Source of the DNA: Udeniomyces pyricola
Lineage: Eukaryota; Basidiomycota; Tremellomycetes; Cystofilobasidiales; Mrakiaceae
Assembly: GCA_039545295.1 (NCBI GenBank)
Contig: BCIK01000010.1
Location: 124,001-188,000, forward strand
Reading direction: 5' to 3'
Length of the DNA stretch: 64,000 nucleotides
Positions 33,957-47,400 of this stretch are shown piece by piece. The notes below the pieces were generated by a model. It worked only from the letters and a program-made list of their open reading frames with translations, did not search any database and had not been told where the DNA came from. The first letter of the stretch is position 1. The number at the start of each line of letters is the position of its first letter. The position numbers were made by a program, and so were the translations under genes.

Positions 33957-36900
33957 ATGCCCTCGACCGACCCCATCTCGACCTCGGCCAAAGTTCGGCG
34001 CCACCTCTTTCTCTGGCTCATCTTCCTCACCCTCGTCCTTATCGGTACCGTCATCGTCCTCTCATCGGCGACATTCTTTTTTGGCGTCCCCAACTGGGCA
34101 CTTCTCAGTGAGGGAGATGTTCCCTATGTTCATGGACTTGGGGAAAAGTGGCGAGGAGCCGATCGAGGGGATGGCATGATTGAGATTCCCCTCTACGGCG
34201 GGCAGGTCAATGAGACGATTCGGATCCCAGAGGAGGACTGGGACGGACAGATCTATGGTACGGAGGATTGGAGTCATCTTGAGCACATTCCCTTGATGTA
34301 AGTGTTCACATGGCTACCCTACTTGGCCGGGAGGCAGGATAGACATGGATCCGATCATGGCGATGGCAAGGCAGACATGCCTTCAAGCCTGTCGTTTTGC
34401 CCTCTATCTCGTGGCCTGTTTGTGTTTGGTCCAGCGAGATCGCGCCGTCGCGCCCGATCTAGCTTACCCTTCCTTGGCTTCTCGTTCTTACGCCATTCGC
34501 TTTGTTCTTTCTCTGAATAATAATAAAAAAAATACTCAACGTACACAGGCCAGGCGAGCGGATCCCTAGGATCATTCATCAAACCTGGAAAAACGATGTG
34601 CTGCCTGAACGGTGGAGGGTAAGTCTTGCCTCGCCGCACGTTCCTTCCTTTTCGGCTCTCATCGGTTGCACGGCGCGCGGTTTTCGCCGCGCCCCCTTCC
34701 ATGGCGCTCCTCCTTCTTGTACATCACATCTAAACTCTTTTTCTTTTTTTTTTCCTGCGTCCTCAACCGCTACTCTTTCCATCAGGCGACGTATCAAGAG
34801 TGCCGAAGGGGTCAAGAAAACTTGTGAGTTCCCGCCGGTGGACTTCCTCCCACCCTTTTGCCAATCCGGTCTACATGCCCCGCTTGGCTGGGTTGGTGTG
34901 GGCCGCCGGCGGCCTTTATTCGCCGGACATCAAACTTAACCGGTATCCATTCCCACGAATAGTCACACTAACCATGTATATTCTGCCCCTTTCCCTCCCT
35001 GCGAATTCTCAGCACCTACCACCTATGGACGGATTCGGCTGCCCGCCGCTTCGTATCGGAAGTCTACCCCTCTTTCCTGCCGACCTACGATTCGTACACC
35101 TACCCTATCCAACGGGCCGACGCTATTCGGTACTTTGTGCTCCATCGATTCGGTGGCATCTACATGGACTTTGATGTCGGGTGCAGGCGTGACTTTAGCC
35201 CATTGCTCAAAGGAGATTGGGATGTCGTCCTGGCCAAAACCATTCCTGTGAGTGTCTTTCCGCTGCATGTTGGGCCTTGCTACGTGTGGGGCCGAGAAGG
35301 TTGAAAGGACGACTGGGATGGGCATGGATCCTGTTGGAGTCGGACGGCGCGCAGGCGGAACGTCGACATTGAAAAGTGTCAATACTTGAGTTGGGACGCT
35401 CATCGCTTTCACACTCCATTTCTGTTGGCCACTTTGTGTCTATTTCCACTGCCTGGTATACCCGACTTAGGTTGGCGTGAGCAACGACGTCATGGCGAGC
35501 GCCAAAGGATCGGCTTTCATGGACATGACCATTCACGTACGTCCTTCCTTCTTTTCTCTTTCTCACTCCGTCTATTAAAAGCTTAGCTTGTGTCCTCGTC
35601 CGCATCTGACCTTGTGGCTCAATATTTCCGCATGTCCCTCGATCACTTCTTCATTAGGGTCTCATTGCGTTTAACCATCACTGGGTATCAAACTACCCTA
35701 CTGTCATGTTTTCGACGGGTCCCATGTTCCTCTCGGCTCAATACTCGCTCTACACGTCTTCCCACCCCATCACGCCTATTCGACCGACACTTGAGATCCG
35801 AGTGCTTCCCAAGTCGCTCTATGGCAAGAACGCGCTCCCGGCCGAGTCGCCGCATGCATTTTTCAGTCACGACTCAGCCTCGTCCTGGCACTCGGACGAC
35901 TCCAAGTTCTTCCTCTTCCTCGGCCAAAAGGGCATTTGGATCGTTCGCGGCGGTTTCTTTTGCGTGGTCGTCGCTGGGCTAAGGATGTTTTGGACGCGAG
36001 GTAGGGTCGTCAGGAAGAGTGCCGGCGGCGGGATCCGTCGGCTCGTCATCGGGTTGGAGAATGTCGCTCAAGGGGGAGGCGTGGCTGGCTTCTCAGCCGG
36101 CATCGTCACAGGTGCCACGACCCCTGGAGGGACGTATCAACTACTTTCGTTCCTGCCGACGTCTCTCTCGGCTTCCCCTTCCTCCACCCCATCCCTCTCC
36201 CTTCCGGGCTCTCCAACTCTCCACGCGACCAACGCCAATCTCCTTCCACTCTCCTTTGACCTCCACTCTGCCCACTCTTCGACTGCCTCCAACTCGCCCC
36301 CCAGTTCGCCTCAACCTTCCTCCATCTCACTCGCGTTCCGCAAGGCAGCCAACTCGTACTTTCTTTCGGCCCCGGCGACGTTGTTTCCGTCTGCTTCGAC
36401 TGCCGGGTCGTCCGGATCACCGACGACTCCGCCGACGGTCAATGAACGTTCGTCTGGCGGCCCGCTGTCGGACGCGACGTCTGTGCGACCATCGTCCTCG
36501 ACCTCTCGTGGACCCAAGCGCAAGTCATCCACCAAGCAACCGAAACGAGGGGTCCTCTATTTCCTGCCTGCCTTTTTTACCCCTGACCCTTCCTCGCCCT
36601 CCTCTTCGAAGCATGCTCACTCCGACGCGCGAATCCATCGTAAACGAGCTGGCACCGGTCGATCTTCTTCTCGACCAATCGTCTCTATCCCTTCGTCCTC
36701 GTCTAGTCGAGGCAAGTCCCATTACCCGACGGCATCCTCGTCGTCCCATCACCCGCTCATGGGGCAGGACGGCGAGGGTGATATTGAAAGTGGGCGGGGC
36801 GAAGACTATACCGACGAGGACGATATGAAGGAGGAAGGGGGCGAGGCCGACGGGTTAGGGTCGTTTCTAGGGGAGGAAGGGAAAGCGAGTCGAAGAAACT

Positions 36901-37067
36901 CCCCTCCACCCCCGCCACCGATGGGCCTGCCACCACCAGCGTATACGAGCAGCGGGGAAGCTGATGGCGAATGGGACGTGTCTTGGGATGGTGAAGAGTC
37001 CTCAGCGGTTAGCGGCCCGTCGAGGTCGATCGAGCGGGATGGTAAAGAGAAAGCTGAAGAACGTTAA
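33957..37067 (+). CDS. Type II membrane glycosyltransferase, family GT32 (SUR1/CSH1/OCH1-like)
   Basis: GT32 enzymes are Golgi mannosyl-transferases such as the catalytic subunit of mannosyl-inositol-phosphorylceramide synthase. Exons: 33957-34297, 34549-34618, 34786-34823, 35013-35247, 35471-35536 and 35658-37067. The ATG at 33957 is the first in frame and gives a short cytosolic tail, then a transmembrane anchor (HLFLWLIFLTLVLIGTVIVL). RIPRIIHQTWKND is the classic GT32 opening. RFGGIYMDFDVGCRRDF carries the DXD metal-binding motif (about 35150-35185), and GLIAFNHHWVSNYPTVMFSTGPMFL and the LPKSLYGKNA block follow. A second hydrophobic segment (GIWIVRGGFFCVVVAGLRMFW, about 35930-35995) is followed by a tail of about 350 residues rich in Ser/Pro with an acidic end. 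The domain is intact and probably active. The tail should be cytosolic if both segments cross the membrane. The acceptor, sphingolipid or protein glycan, cannot be told. Confidence 0.85.
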
Positions 37068-38402
37068 AAAAAAAAAGTTGAAGCAATCGAGTGTTTTTTT
37101 TTTCTCTCTTTGCTTTGCCTTCTTGTTGGTGTCGGTTATCTATAGCTTTTTTTGCTCTGCCTTTTCTGCTTCTTCTACTTTCTTTTCTTGTTTCCGACTT
37201 CGTATCGACCAGCTCCTTTCATTTGCTTGACCACTCTTTTTTCTTTTCTACTACTTCTCACTCTCCTTTTTTCTTTGGACTTGCCTCTCAACCTCCAAAC
37301 TTTCTTTAATCGATTTATATAAAGTGCATATCAAATTTTTTTTTTTGATACTTCCTTCCCACTCCCCCTTCTCTCTCTCTCTCCCCCCCCCCTTTGCTTC
37401 TTTCCCGAGCAACTTTTTTTCTTCCTTCTTTTTTCTTCTCTTCATTTATCCCTTTTCTCTACATTTCATTGTACGCCCTTATATTACTCACGTACGTTGT
37501 CGTTAGTCCTTCGATCATGGTATCACTTCCTCGTCGATCGATTCTCGGCTCATATCATTGAAATTAATTGACGCGTCACCTTACGTGCAACATCAATTTT
37601 GGCGCGACGGTCCTGCGTAGGAGACGCGCGCGCGCCAGCTGAAAGTGGGACAGATTTTACATGCATGTATATCGTTCATGAAGAGTACAGTCACATGAGC
37701 TATCTCAATACCGACTTATGTTTCACTTGATAGTACGTATTACACGTACATATATATCGACGCGACGACGTTGCCAGATGAAGAATTAATTGAACGGATG
37801 ATCTAAGATCAAAGTTGCAGTACGATTGCTTCAACTTTTCATGGCCGGCATGGCATGAATCTGCAAGATAATGACGATGTGGTAAAATGGACGCTAACTA
37901 GTAGAGACGACGCGATGGATCAATTTTTTTTTGTTTATTGAGCCGCTAGTGACTCTAATGTTGCCAATGATGATCGACAGCTCGTCGGACACGCACGCAT
38001 TGGCCGGCCGGAGTGAAGGAAAAAAAAAAAACGAAAGGAGGCGCATTTGCGCATCCAAACTGAAACGACAAATCGCATCTTCTCATCATGATCATCAGCT
38101 AAGCGTCTCTAAACATAAACTATTCTACACCCCCCACCCTACCCCCTTCCATCCATCCTCGCCGTTATCATCACCATCCGCACGTTTACTATACGTCCTT
38201 AGGCTCGTTCACTCTCGTTTTCCTCCCTCGCTTCCAACGTCGACATCTCTGTCACACCCATCGTCGGACACGTCCAATCGACGAACTACAACATCAACAC
38301 CGATCACCGAGCAGCAGCAGCAACCGCCCTCTCCCCCCCCCCCCTCGACGACCACCGTTCTCGGATCGACGCCTCCCTCTTCACGATACGGGCATCCACG
38401 CT
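37068..38402. other. Intergenic region between GT32 gene and chromatin remodeller
   Basis: About 1.3 kb. The first 400 bp are strongly T/CT-rich, fitting the 3' UTR and polyadenylation region of the upstream gene. The middle (about 37500-37950) is AT-rich with a TATATATA stretch near 37750. The last 300 bp are CT- and CA-rich and lead into the next start codon. No gene is seen. Confidence 0.5.
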
Positions 38403-41400
38403 ATGCATCCCTCTGAATCAGCAGAAGATGATATCATCCTCGTGAGGTCCAAAAAGAGTCTATCATCGGCAACGGCTCCAGTAGCAGCAGCAGAGGAAGG
38501 AGGAGGCAGGGGAGAAGCAAAGCAATCCCAGGAACAGCCTAACACGACGACGACAGCGACGTCTTTGGGCAAAGGAAAGGAACGCGCGAGTGTAGGTAGG
38601 GCCGCCAAGAGTCGGGTTCAGTACAAGGATGAGGGAGAGGATGGGGAGGAGAGTGAGGGTGGAGAAGAAGAGGATGATGACGAAGGGGATGGGGATGTGA
38701 GAAGTTCGATGGGAGACGAAGAGGAGGAGGAAGAAGAAGAGGGCGATGATGAGAGTGAGGGAGATTTGTATGTTGGGAAGGGACCTGTTAAAGGGAGTGG
38801 GAAGAAGAGAGGAAGGCCGAGAAAGACGACGGGTGCGACGGCAACGACGACGACGACCAAGAAGGCGACGCGAGGAGGCGGTCGGGGAGGGGGCAGGGGA
38901 GGGGCAGGAGGAACAAGGGGAAAGAGGGGGAAACAGCCCGTTCAACCGGTCAGGCAAAGTTCAAGGTTAGTACGCGTCTCTTTGATTCGAGCTCGTTTAG
39001 GGGGGGAGGAGAAACCTTTTTTCTTGTGTCCTGGTGACTTGGCTTCAGGTAGAGAGTCGTTGGGATCAAGGTCCGATGGATTGAAAAAGGGGTTCTCAAT
39101 GGCTCCTTCCGAGTCTGGTTTCCCCTCCCCCTTGACATGTTCGAAACTGACGCGTCCTTTTCTGTAAATTTCTCCTTGTTCTGCTGTGTATGCGCGTCCA
39201 CCCTTAGGATCAAGACAACCCGTCAACAGATCGTACGTCCTCCTCGCTCGTTTTTCCTTGGGTCACACCAGCGAGCATAATAACGCGACCGTCTGCCCGG
39301 CATGCCTCCTCCTTCTCTCTCCTCCCACTTTGCCTCACCTCGATCCCTTTGTGTTCTCTCAGTTTCCATCTCTCGCGTTACACTTATTGACTGACCTCTG
39401 CCTTTCTACCTTGTCATTTCAAGGCCTCGGAAAGCGAAACCGATTTCGATTCGCCTTTTGAACCCCGACCGACAAAAGGCAAGAAACAGTCAGCTTCGAG
39501 CACTATCGCGACGCGCCGGTCCACCGCGGCCGTATCGGACGAAGAGGGAACCACGGATTCATCAGTTCAGCAGTATCCGACTTGGGTTGCTTCGAGCACG
39601 CCAACGACAGGCGATGGGTCAGAGCGGAAGCCACCCAAGATCATTCTCAAGAGACCTCCGCAGCAGCAGGAATCAAAAAAAGAGAAGAAGCACAAGAACG
39701 ATGACGAAGAGTACGATGAGGATGATGAAGAAGAGGAGGAGGATGAGCTGGCGGATGAGCTGGCGGACGAGTTGGCGGACGAGTTGGAGGAGGATGAAGA
39801 GGATGAGACAATGGACAAGGAGGAAGAAAGAGCCATCTTGGGAGCTCATAGAGAGATTTGTGAGAGTGAGTCGGCATGATCCCTTCAAAATTCCTCTTCC
39901 TCCCTTGCCAACCACCGTTACTCTCTGGATCTGGTTCCTTACCTCTTTCGATCCGGTGCAATCCTCCCACCCAGAATGCCACCTCACCAACGCCGACGGT
40001 CTCCTGGCTGCCTACGAGCGACGGAAGAAACGATCCAACGGTAACGCCAAGAAACGCCGGAAATCGACTCGAAGCTCGGACGAAGACGTCATGAGCGAGC
40101 AAGAGTCTATTTTGGATATGGGTGGCTGGTTGGAATGCAAGGCGTGTTGTGTCTCGGTGAGTCCTCTTGGCCTTGCCTTGTCTAGTCTTTCTTTAACTCT
40201 TGTTCCCAACGCGTTCTTGAGCAATCCTCAATCAAGGGTTCCCTCAATCATTCCAGTTTTTTTTAGTTTTTTTTTTTCACTCTGAATGAGGAGTTGTTGG
40301 TTTCTTGTCACAACTCTCCGCTGACGAACCCTCTCATGTTCAAACCCTATCATCTGTCCAGGCTCATTTCGGTTGCATCTCGGAACGACAGCGAGCAGCT
40401 CTTAAGCGACAGTTGAGCAAAGAGAGTGACGGAGAGAGAAAGACGCTTCTCGTTGGCGAGACTTATGTTCGTTTCTTACAACCTCATGGGTCGGTTGTGC
40501 TGGCTTTGCTTGTGAAATGAACGAAAGCTGATTCGTGTCTGGCTTTTTTTGTTGCTGTTGTTGTTGTCTTCGTTGTCTTCGCTTTCCTTCTTTGTTGGCT
40601 CTGCGTCGCTTCGTGTGTGTGGATGGATGTGTGCGTACGATGACGTTCTTTTCAGGAATTCACTTGTGGCAAGTGCGAACTCGCCGCGACGTGCTTTTCC
40701 TGTGGGCAAGAGGGTAGACCTCTGAAATCTGCCCTCTCATCTGGGCCTACCCCTACTGTTCCCACTTCTCTCGCTGCTTCTCCGTCGACCGACGTATCAA
40801 ACCTCACCCTTACCGAACCGAAAGTACCCTCACTCTCAACGGACCCCACGGCGTCTGGCGCGCCGACTTCACAGGCCGAGGCGGAGGTCAAAGTCGATGG
40901 AGATGGCGATGTCAGCATGGGCATCAGCTCGTCAGACGTAGGAATGAGTGGGCTGGATACTCAGCAAGTCACAGACGAGGCAGTGAAGCGGGAAGAGGTG
41001 CAAAGAGAGCTTCTGTTCCGATGCATTCGATGCAAGAGAGGAGTTCACGTAAGCCTTTTTTCTCTTGCTTGATACTCGTCGGGAATTGCGTTCAAGCATT
41101 GGCTTGGCCCACGATTTTGGTGCATCTGGTTCTTGTTGCTGACATCGTCTTTTCCTCGCTGGATAACGACAGTATCACCATCGTAAGCAGCTTGTCACTT
41201 GCCTTCCTCCCTCTCGCCCGACCGCTCTCTTGCGATTTACTTTGGACTGACTGTAAACCTGACATGTTTCTATGAAATCCAGTGCGAAAGCCCATTGGTT
41301 GGATCGGACCTGCTTCGGCGGCGTTGCTTGGCGAGTACTACCAGGATGATGGATGGCAGTGTCACGATTGTGGTATGTACCCCCCCTTTTTTTTTGGCTT

Positions 41401-44400
41401 GATAATCCCATTTCGACCAGCATACTGACAAAATCCCTCCTGTCCACTTCTCCCTCTCCTCTCTCCCTCTCTCTCTCTCTGTCTCACTGCAATCTTCGCT
41501 TCTATCCGTTCAGCGCGTTGGACTGACGAGGTCGATAAAATCATCGCTTGGCGCCCATCGCCCGCCAACGCCATCGACCCGACTCGACCGGGCAAGGTGG
41601 CCGATGCCAAGCTCGCCCTGCCGCGAGAGTACCTCGTCAAGTGGGCGACCAAGGGATTCCGACACGTGAGTTTTGGACAAAAGGCATTTCTGTCCATCTG
41701 CTGCGTTACTGGCCAGTATTCAGAGACCGAGAGCAAGAACTGAATGAGCAATCTCTTTTGACTTGGGGTCGTTTCTTGTCTCGATGGGTACTTAAACCAG
41801 GCCGAATGGGTTCCTCACTTGGTACGTTCTTGCCTTGTCTGCTGAACAGAGCGACTTGGGCATCGGTTTTCTGGTGTCTATCCGTCAAGGTCAACTCAAC
41901 AGTTGAATCTAACCTGCCTTTTATGCGATATGTGTTCTCTTTCTTCAGTTCCTTGCCGCTCAATCCTCCAGCAAGCTCCGACATTTCCTCAAGTCCGGCT
42001 CTCAACTCGACCTTCTCATCCTTGACCCCACCGGCGACGGCGCCGAATCTGGAGGTGGCATAGGCGAATCCTCTGCTGGAGGAGGTATTCGCGAGGTGGA
42101 CTCGGGCCGCCGAGCGACGGCCCTGGCCAAGACGCGTCAGAACGCCGCCATCTTCTCGTCGGGCGCACCCGTCGCGGATGCCGAGGCGGTCTCGAGACTT
42201 CCGACGGCTTGGTCGACGTTCGATCGGGTCCTCGACGCATACATCCGCATGCCCAAGGAGTCAGTGAAGGGTAAGAAAACGGATGCCAAGGGCAAAGGGA
42301 AAGCGAGGATGATTGTGGAGGACACGGAGAGTGAAAAGGAGGATGCGGAGAAAGAAGAATTGGAGGATCCATGGGTCCAGGGCGTCAAGCCGGATGAGGC
42401 GACGATGGTTCATATCGATGAGTGGGAGAAGTTGACGGGTAAGAAAGCGGATCAGTCGTTGGCAGAGTCGGTCGTTTGGTGTTATGCCAAGGTGTGTGTG
42501 TCCTTTTGTCTAGTTTTGTCCCATTTGAGTAGATTCTGACAAGTTTTAATCTTCCCGTTCCTTTCGTGACCATCACTGTCCGACAGTGGGGTGATCTTCC
42601 CTATTCTCAATGTGCGTACCTTTCATTCAATGCACAGGTTGCAAACCTGCCGTGGATATTCCCCCAACTGATCAAGTACACCTTTAACCCATCTCTCCCC
42701 CTCTTCTCTACCTTGCCCTCACAGCCACCTGGGACACTCCTCCTGTCAAGTCAGACGAAACTGCCTACGCAGCGTATGTCAAAGCCTTTGGCTCCTTCAT
42801 TGCCGGTCGCAAGGTCGTCATCCCTGTGTTGACCGAAGCAGAGGCGGCTCGAAGGGATGCGAGACGCGCCCAGGATTTCAAACACCTTCCCGAACAGCCG
42901 CCTTGCATCGTCGGAGGTGTAAGTCTTACCCACTTTTTCAAGTTCTTGTGGTTATTTTTCGCTTGTGAATGGAGAAGAGGCGTTTGGCTGACCAGTTCTG
43001 GCGTATCATTCATTGCCTCTTCCGTTCCTCTCAGACCCTGATGCCGTTCCAGGTACGCTCACCATTCTTCCTTGGTTCAAACCCTCTGCTGCGTTTTCAT
43101 CTGCTGACGAGCCATCGTGCTTGGCTTTTTTTCCAGCTTTCGGGTCTCAATTGGCTTTTCTACAAGTGGTGGACCCTTCATCCGTGCATCCTCGCTGATG
43201 ACATGGGACTGGGTAAGACGTACGTCAATCTTCTTGATCTCAAGTGTCCCTCCCTCTCTTTGGTCCTGGACTCGACCGGAACGCAGTCCCGCATCGCCCA
43301 ATACATTCATGCTTCGTCAAACGTACTGACTGCTTCGTAATATAGCATCCAAATCGCTTCTCTCGTCGGTCTGCTTGGCTCAGATCAATACCACAGTGCG
43401 TCTCCCCCCCCCCTCCCTTCCTCACCAACCCTAGGTTACCGTGACGTACTCTGATCATCAGACTGCTTAACAATATTGTGAACTCCACCTTGCTTCTCAC
43501 CTCGTTTCATCTGCAGTCTACCCTACCCTCATCGTCGTTCCCAACTCGACCATCACCAGTGAGTGTCCCTTCTGGAGCCATGCGGAGACCATTTCGAGCA
43601 CCATCCCTGAATGTCTGGCCGTCTTCTGTTCCTTTATACGTTGTTTCTTTCAGACTGGGTCCGAGAATTGGAGAAGTGGGGTGAGCATCTAGCTTTTTTT
43701 TTGTTATCGACGTTTCTTTGGTGCCCTTTTCTGAACGGATATTGACGGTTGCTTCCCGTGTCTTGTTTGTTTATTTAGTGCCGCATATCCGAGTCGTTCC
43801 GTACCACGGTCAAAAAGAGAGTCGCGAAGTCATCGAAAAATACGAGCTGTTCCATACCGGAACGCGCGCGAAAAAGGGTCTCAAAGCGTGAGTCAACGCT
43901 CTGTCGAAGCCTTTGGCCTCAGCTCCCCGCTCTTGTTTGAGTTTCATTGCCATAGTTGACGTGTTTTTCTTTGAACGGTCCCGATGATTGTTCAGGCACT
44001 GCGTCCTCACGACGTACGATATTATTACTTCCAAGTCGTTCGATGTCTTCAGCTCTGTCCCCCGTTGGGAGACGCTCATCGTCGATGAGGGTCAAAGGCT
44101 CAAGTCGGGTGAGAGGACAGATCTAATTCTCTTTTTCTCTCTCTCAGTCATCATCTTGACGGGTCGGAGAAGGAACGGGCTGACGGAAGTTGACCTCGTT
44201 TGGGTATCCCTTTCTCTCCTGGCCGCAGATACCAACAAGATCTTTACGCGGTTGAAGTCGCTCAACACTCGACATCGAGTTCTCCTCACGGGTGAGTTTT
44301 GGTCTCGCATCGTTGCCCACGAGTTTGAGATTCGTACTCCGACTGATGCCTGCTTCTTGACGGTCAATCTACTGTTGTTCATCAGGCACTCCACTAAACA

Positions 44401-47400
44401 ACAACATTGTTCGTCGCGTTGCTTGAATCGAGCTTCACTCGACGTTGGAAACACAAATCATCACCAATACTGACCTGTTTCCGCGCCCGTACTATACTTC
44501 TTCGCTTACGCCTGTCTTTTCCTCATCTAGCGAGAGCTTTTCAACTTGATGAACTTCCTTGACCCGGAGACTTGGTAAGTTGCCGATCTGCCGACTTTCG
44601 ACTCGAGGTTTGGCCCCACTGACCGAGGATGTCGCCCTTTTTGTTCTCTCGCTTCTGATCAACTCTTTGAACTTGATATCTCCCCATAGGTCGGATCTAC
44701 CCAAGCTCGTTGAACAGTTTGAGAACCTTGACAAGGAGAACTTGGCGCAACTGCACGAAAAATTGCAGCCATAGTGTGTTCTTTTTCTTAGCCTCGTTTT
44801 TGTTTCAACCTACTCTCTGGCGGTCTTATATGCTTGGTGTGGCAGCGATTCTCAGATATTGACAGAGCGCGGGCTCTCCTTCTCTTCATCCTCCAAGCTT
44901 CTTGCGACGAGTCAAGGCCGAGGTTCTTCAGCTGCCGCCAAAGGTGAGAACGACTATCCGTTGTTGCTGTCCAGGCTTGATCCATGACCCCCAAGTTGAA
45001 CTGCACCTGACACTTATTTGCCTTGTTGTATGACGTCAGCATGAAATCATTGTGCCCATCAGTATGAAACTGCTCCAAAAGGAAATTTACAAGTCGCTCA
45101 TGCTTCAGAACCTCAGCATGTTGCACGGTCTCATCGCCCAGCCGACGGGTCCCTCGGCGACAAAGAAGATGACGCACGTCAAGAAGAGTAATCTGTGCGC
45201 ATTTGCTTGGTTTCTTTTTGTCTGAGTTCACTATAAAAGGGATTCTTCTGTTCCCGATTTTGAATCCTGTGACTGACCTCTGAATCTCAACGCCTTGCTG
45301 CTTCTTCCATGTGTACGTTACGGTCTGGGATCCAGCAACAACCTCATGATGCAACTTCGTAAGACGTGTCAGCATCCGTACCTCGTCTCGCAAGATCTTG
45401 AGGATCAGACTGTGGACCTAGCTGTCGCTCATCAGCGAATGACGGAGGGCTCGGCCAAGGTACGTTGCGATCTCCTTCAATTCACCGTCACCTGCTGGAT
45501 CCAATGACTGATCCCTCTGTTCTCCTCGTCATCGGTTGGTTCACAGCTTGCGATGCTCAAGATGATGCTGCCAAAGCTTAAAGAGCGAGGTCATCGAGTC
45601 CTTCTTTTCTCGCAGGTTCGTTCCTTGATTGCGCGTGCTCATGTGGTGCTTTGAAGCGATTGATGCTCACGACTGGCTTCCCTTGCTGTGACCTGTTCGA
45701 TTATTTTTTTTGATATGCAGTTCAAAATCGCCCTAGATATTCGTCAGTCTGATTAGCGTTTAGGTCTCGCTTGCCTGCCTTGGTCGAGGGTCGTGTTTGA
45801 AATTTGACTGACCCTCTCTTACTCGCCCACTTCACGATGCGAATACAGTTCAAGATTGGCTCGACGGTGAAGGCCTCTCTTACATTCGTCTCGATGGTGA
45901 CACCCCTCAAGCGCAACGTCAGAAGGACATGGATCGATTCAACGCGCCCAACTCGGACCTCTTCTTGTACCTGCTTTCGACTCGAGGTTGGTCTCTGCGT
46001 CTGCCTTGTCAAGCCCGTGGTGGATCTGTGTTGGAATGGAGACCGTTTGCACTAATCACGATCCTCGGATACGATTCTTTTCTTGGCTTTCTTCTTTCCC
46101 TGACAGCTGGTGGAGTCGGCATCAGTACGTCGCTGATCCCTAGAAGCGTCTTCTGCGTCAAGTGTCCCGATGCTGATTACTGCAATTCAATCGCTTGTCT
46201 TTAGATCTTGCCTCGGCCGACACGGTCATCGTCTTTGATCCCGACTTCAATGTGAGTGGACTCGACCTCCTCGCTCTACATACGAGTGGTGAATTAACCT
46301 TGTGCTGCTTGAACCTAACGATACCAAATTATTTCGCGTGAATTGTCGACCTTGTCAGCCTCATCAAGATCTTCAAGCTATCGCTCGAGCCTATCGATTT
46401 GGGCAGAAGAAGAAGGTATGTTCATGTTTCGCACTCAAGAGTCAGTACAAATCAGGACGTGGAAACTGATATCTGGTGTGTGTTGCATTTGGTATGGCTA
46501 GGTGCTCGTTTTCAAGTTGTACGTACAAAAAAAAACAAGTCTATAATTTATGTGATTGGAATCGTCGTTCATCGACGTTTGTTTTTGAGGGCGAACGTCC
46601 ACTGACAGTGTTCCCTTGTTTCCGCTTTCGCTCTCAAAGCATGATCAAGGACTCGGTCGAAGAAAAGATCTTCCAGAAGGGCAAGAAGAAGATGGTGCTC
46701 GATCACCTCATCGTACAGAACATGGCCAACGACGAGGACACTGACGTTCAGAGTGAGTTGCCAATATGGATACTTGGAACGCGACCTGCGGCCAGAGCTG
46801 TGACGAGATCTGACGCATCTCAACATGTGCCCTTTGTCTTCTTTTGGCTGTGCCTTCCAGGCATGATCACGTATGGCGCTAAAGCTCTCTTTGAGTCGAC
46901 CGAGGTCAACGAGATCCATTACACAGCTCAGGACGTTGATGATCTGATCACCCGAGTCGAGACAACTGAAGACTCGGATGCCGTCGGCAACCATCAAGAA
47001 GGCATGAGCTTTGGGTTCGCCAAGATCTGGGAAGCCTCGCACGCTGCCGCCGAGGCCGCCGTCGAAGACGACGACAAGCCTGAGGAGGGTGAGGCAGACT
47101 TTTGGGAGGCGATCGTCAAGCGAGCTGCCGAGGAGAAGCAGAAGGAGGAGGAGCAAATGGGTCGAGGTGCCAAAAGGACGCGAAATCCCAGGGTAAGCCT
47201 TGTAACGATGTTCTTGTTTCTGGGTTGCCCTGAGATGATTGTCCTCCAATTCTCACGTGTCGGATTACTCGTGCTTATCCCATTCGGTGTCATTTCTTAT
47301 AGGGTACCTACGCCGAGCCCACTGACGAGCCCATTGACGGTCAACCCGATGGTAAGGGCAAGAAGATGAGGCGCGAAAAATCATCCTCCCCCTTTGATTC

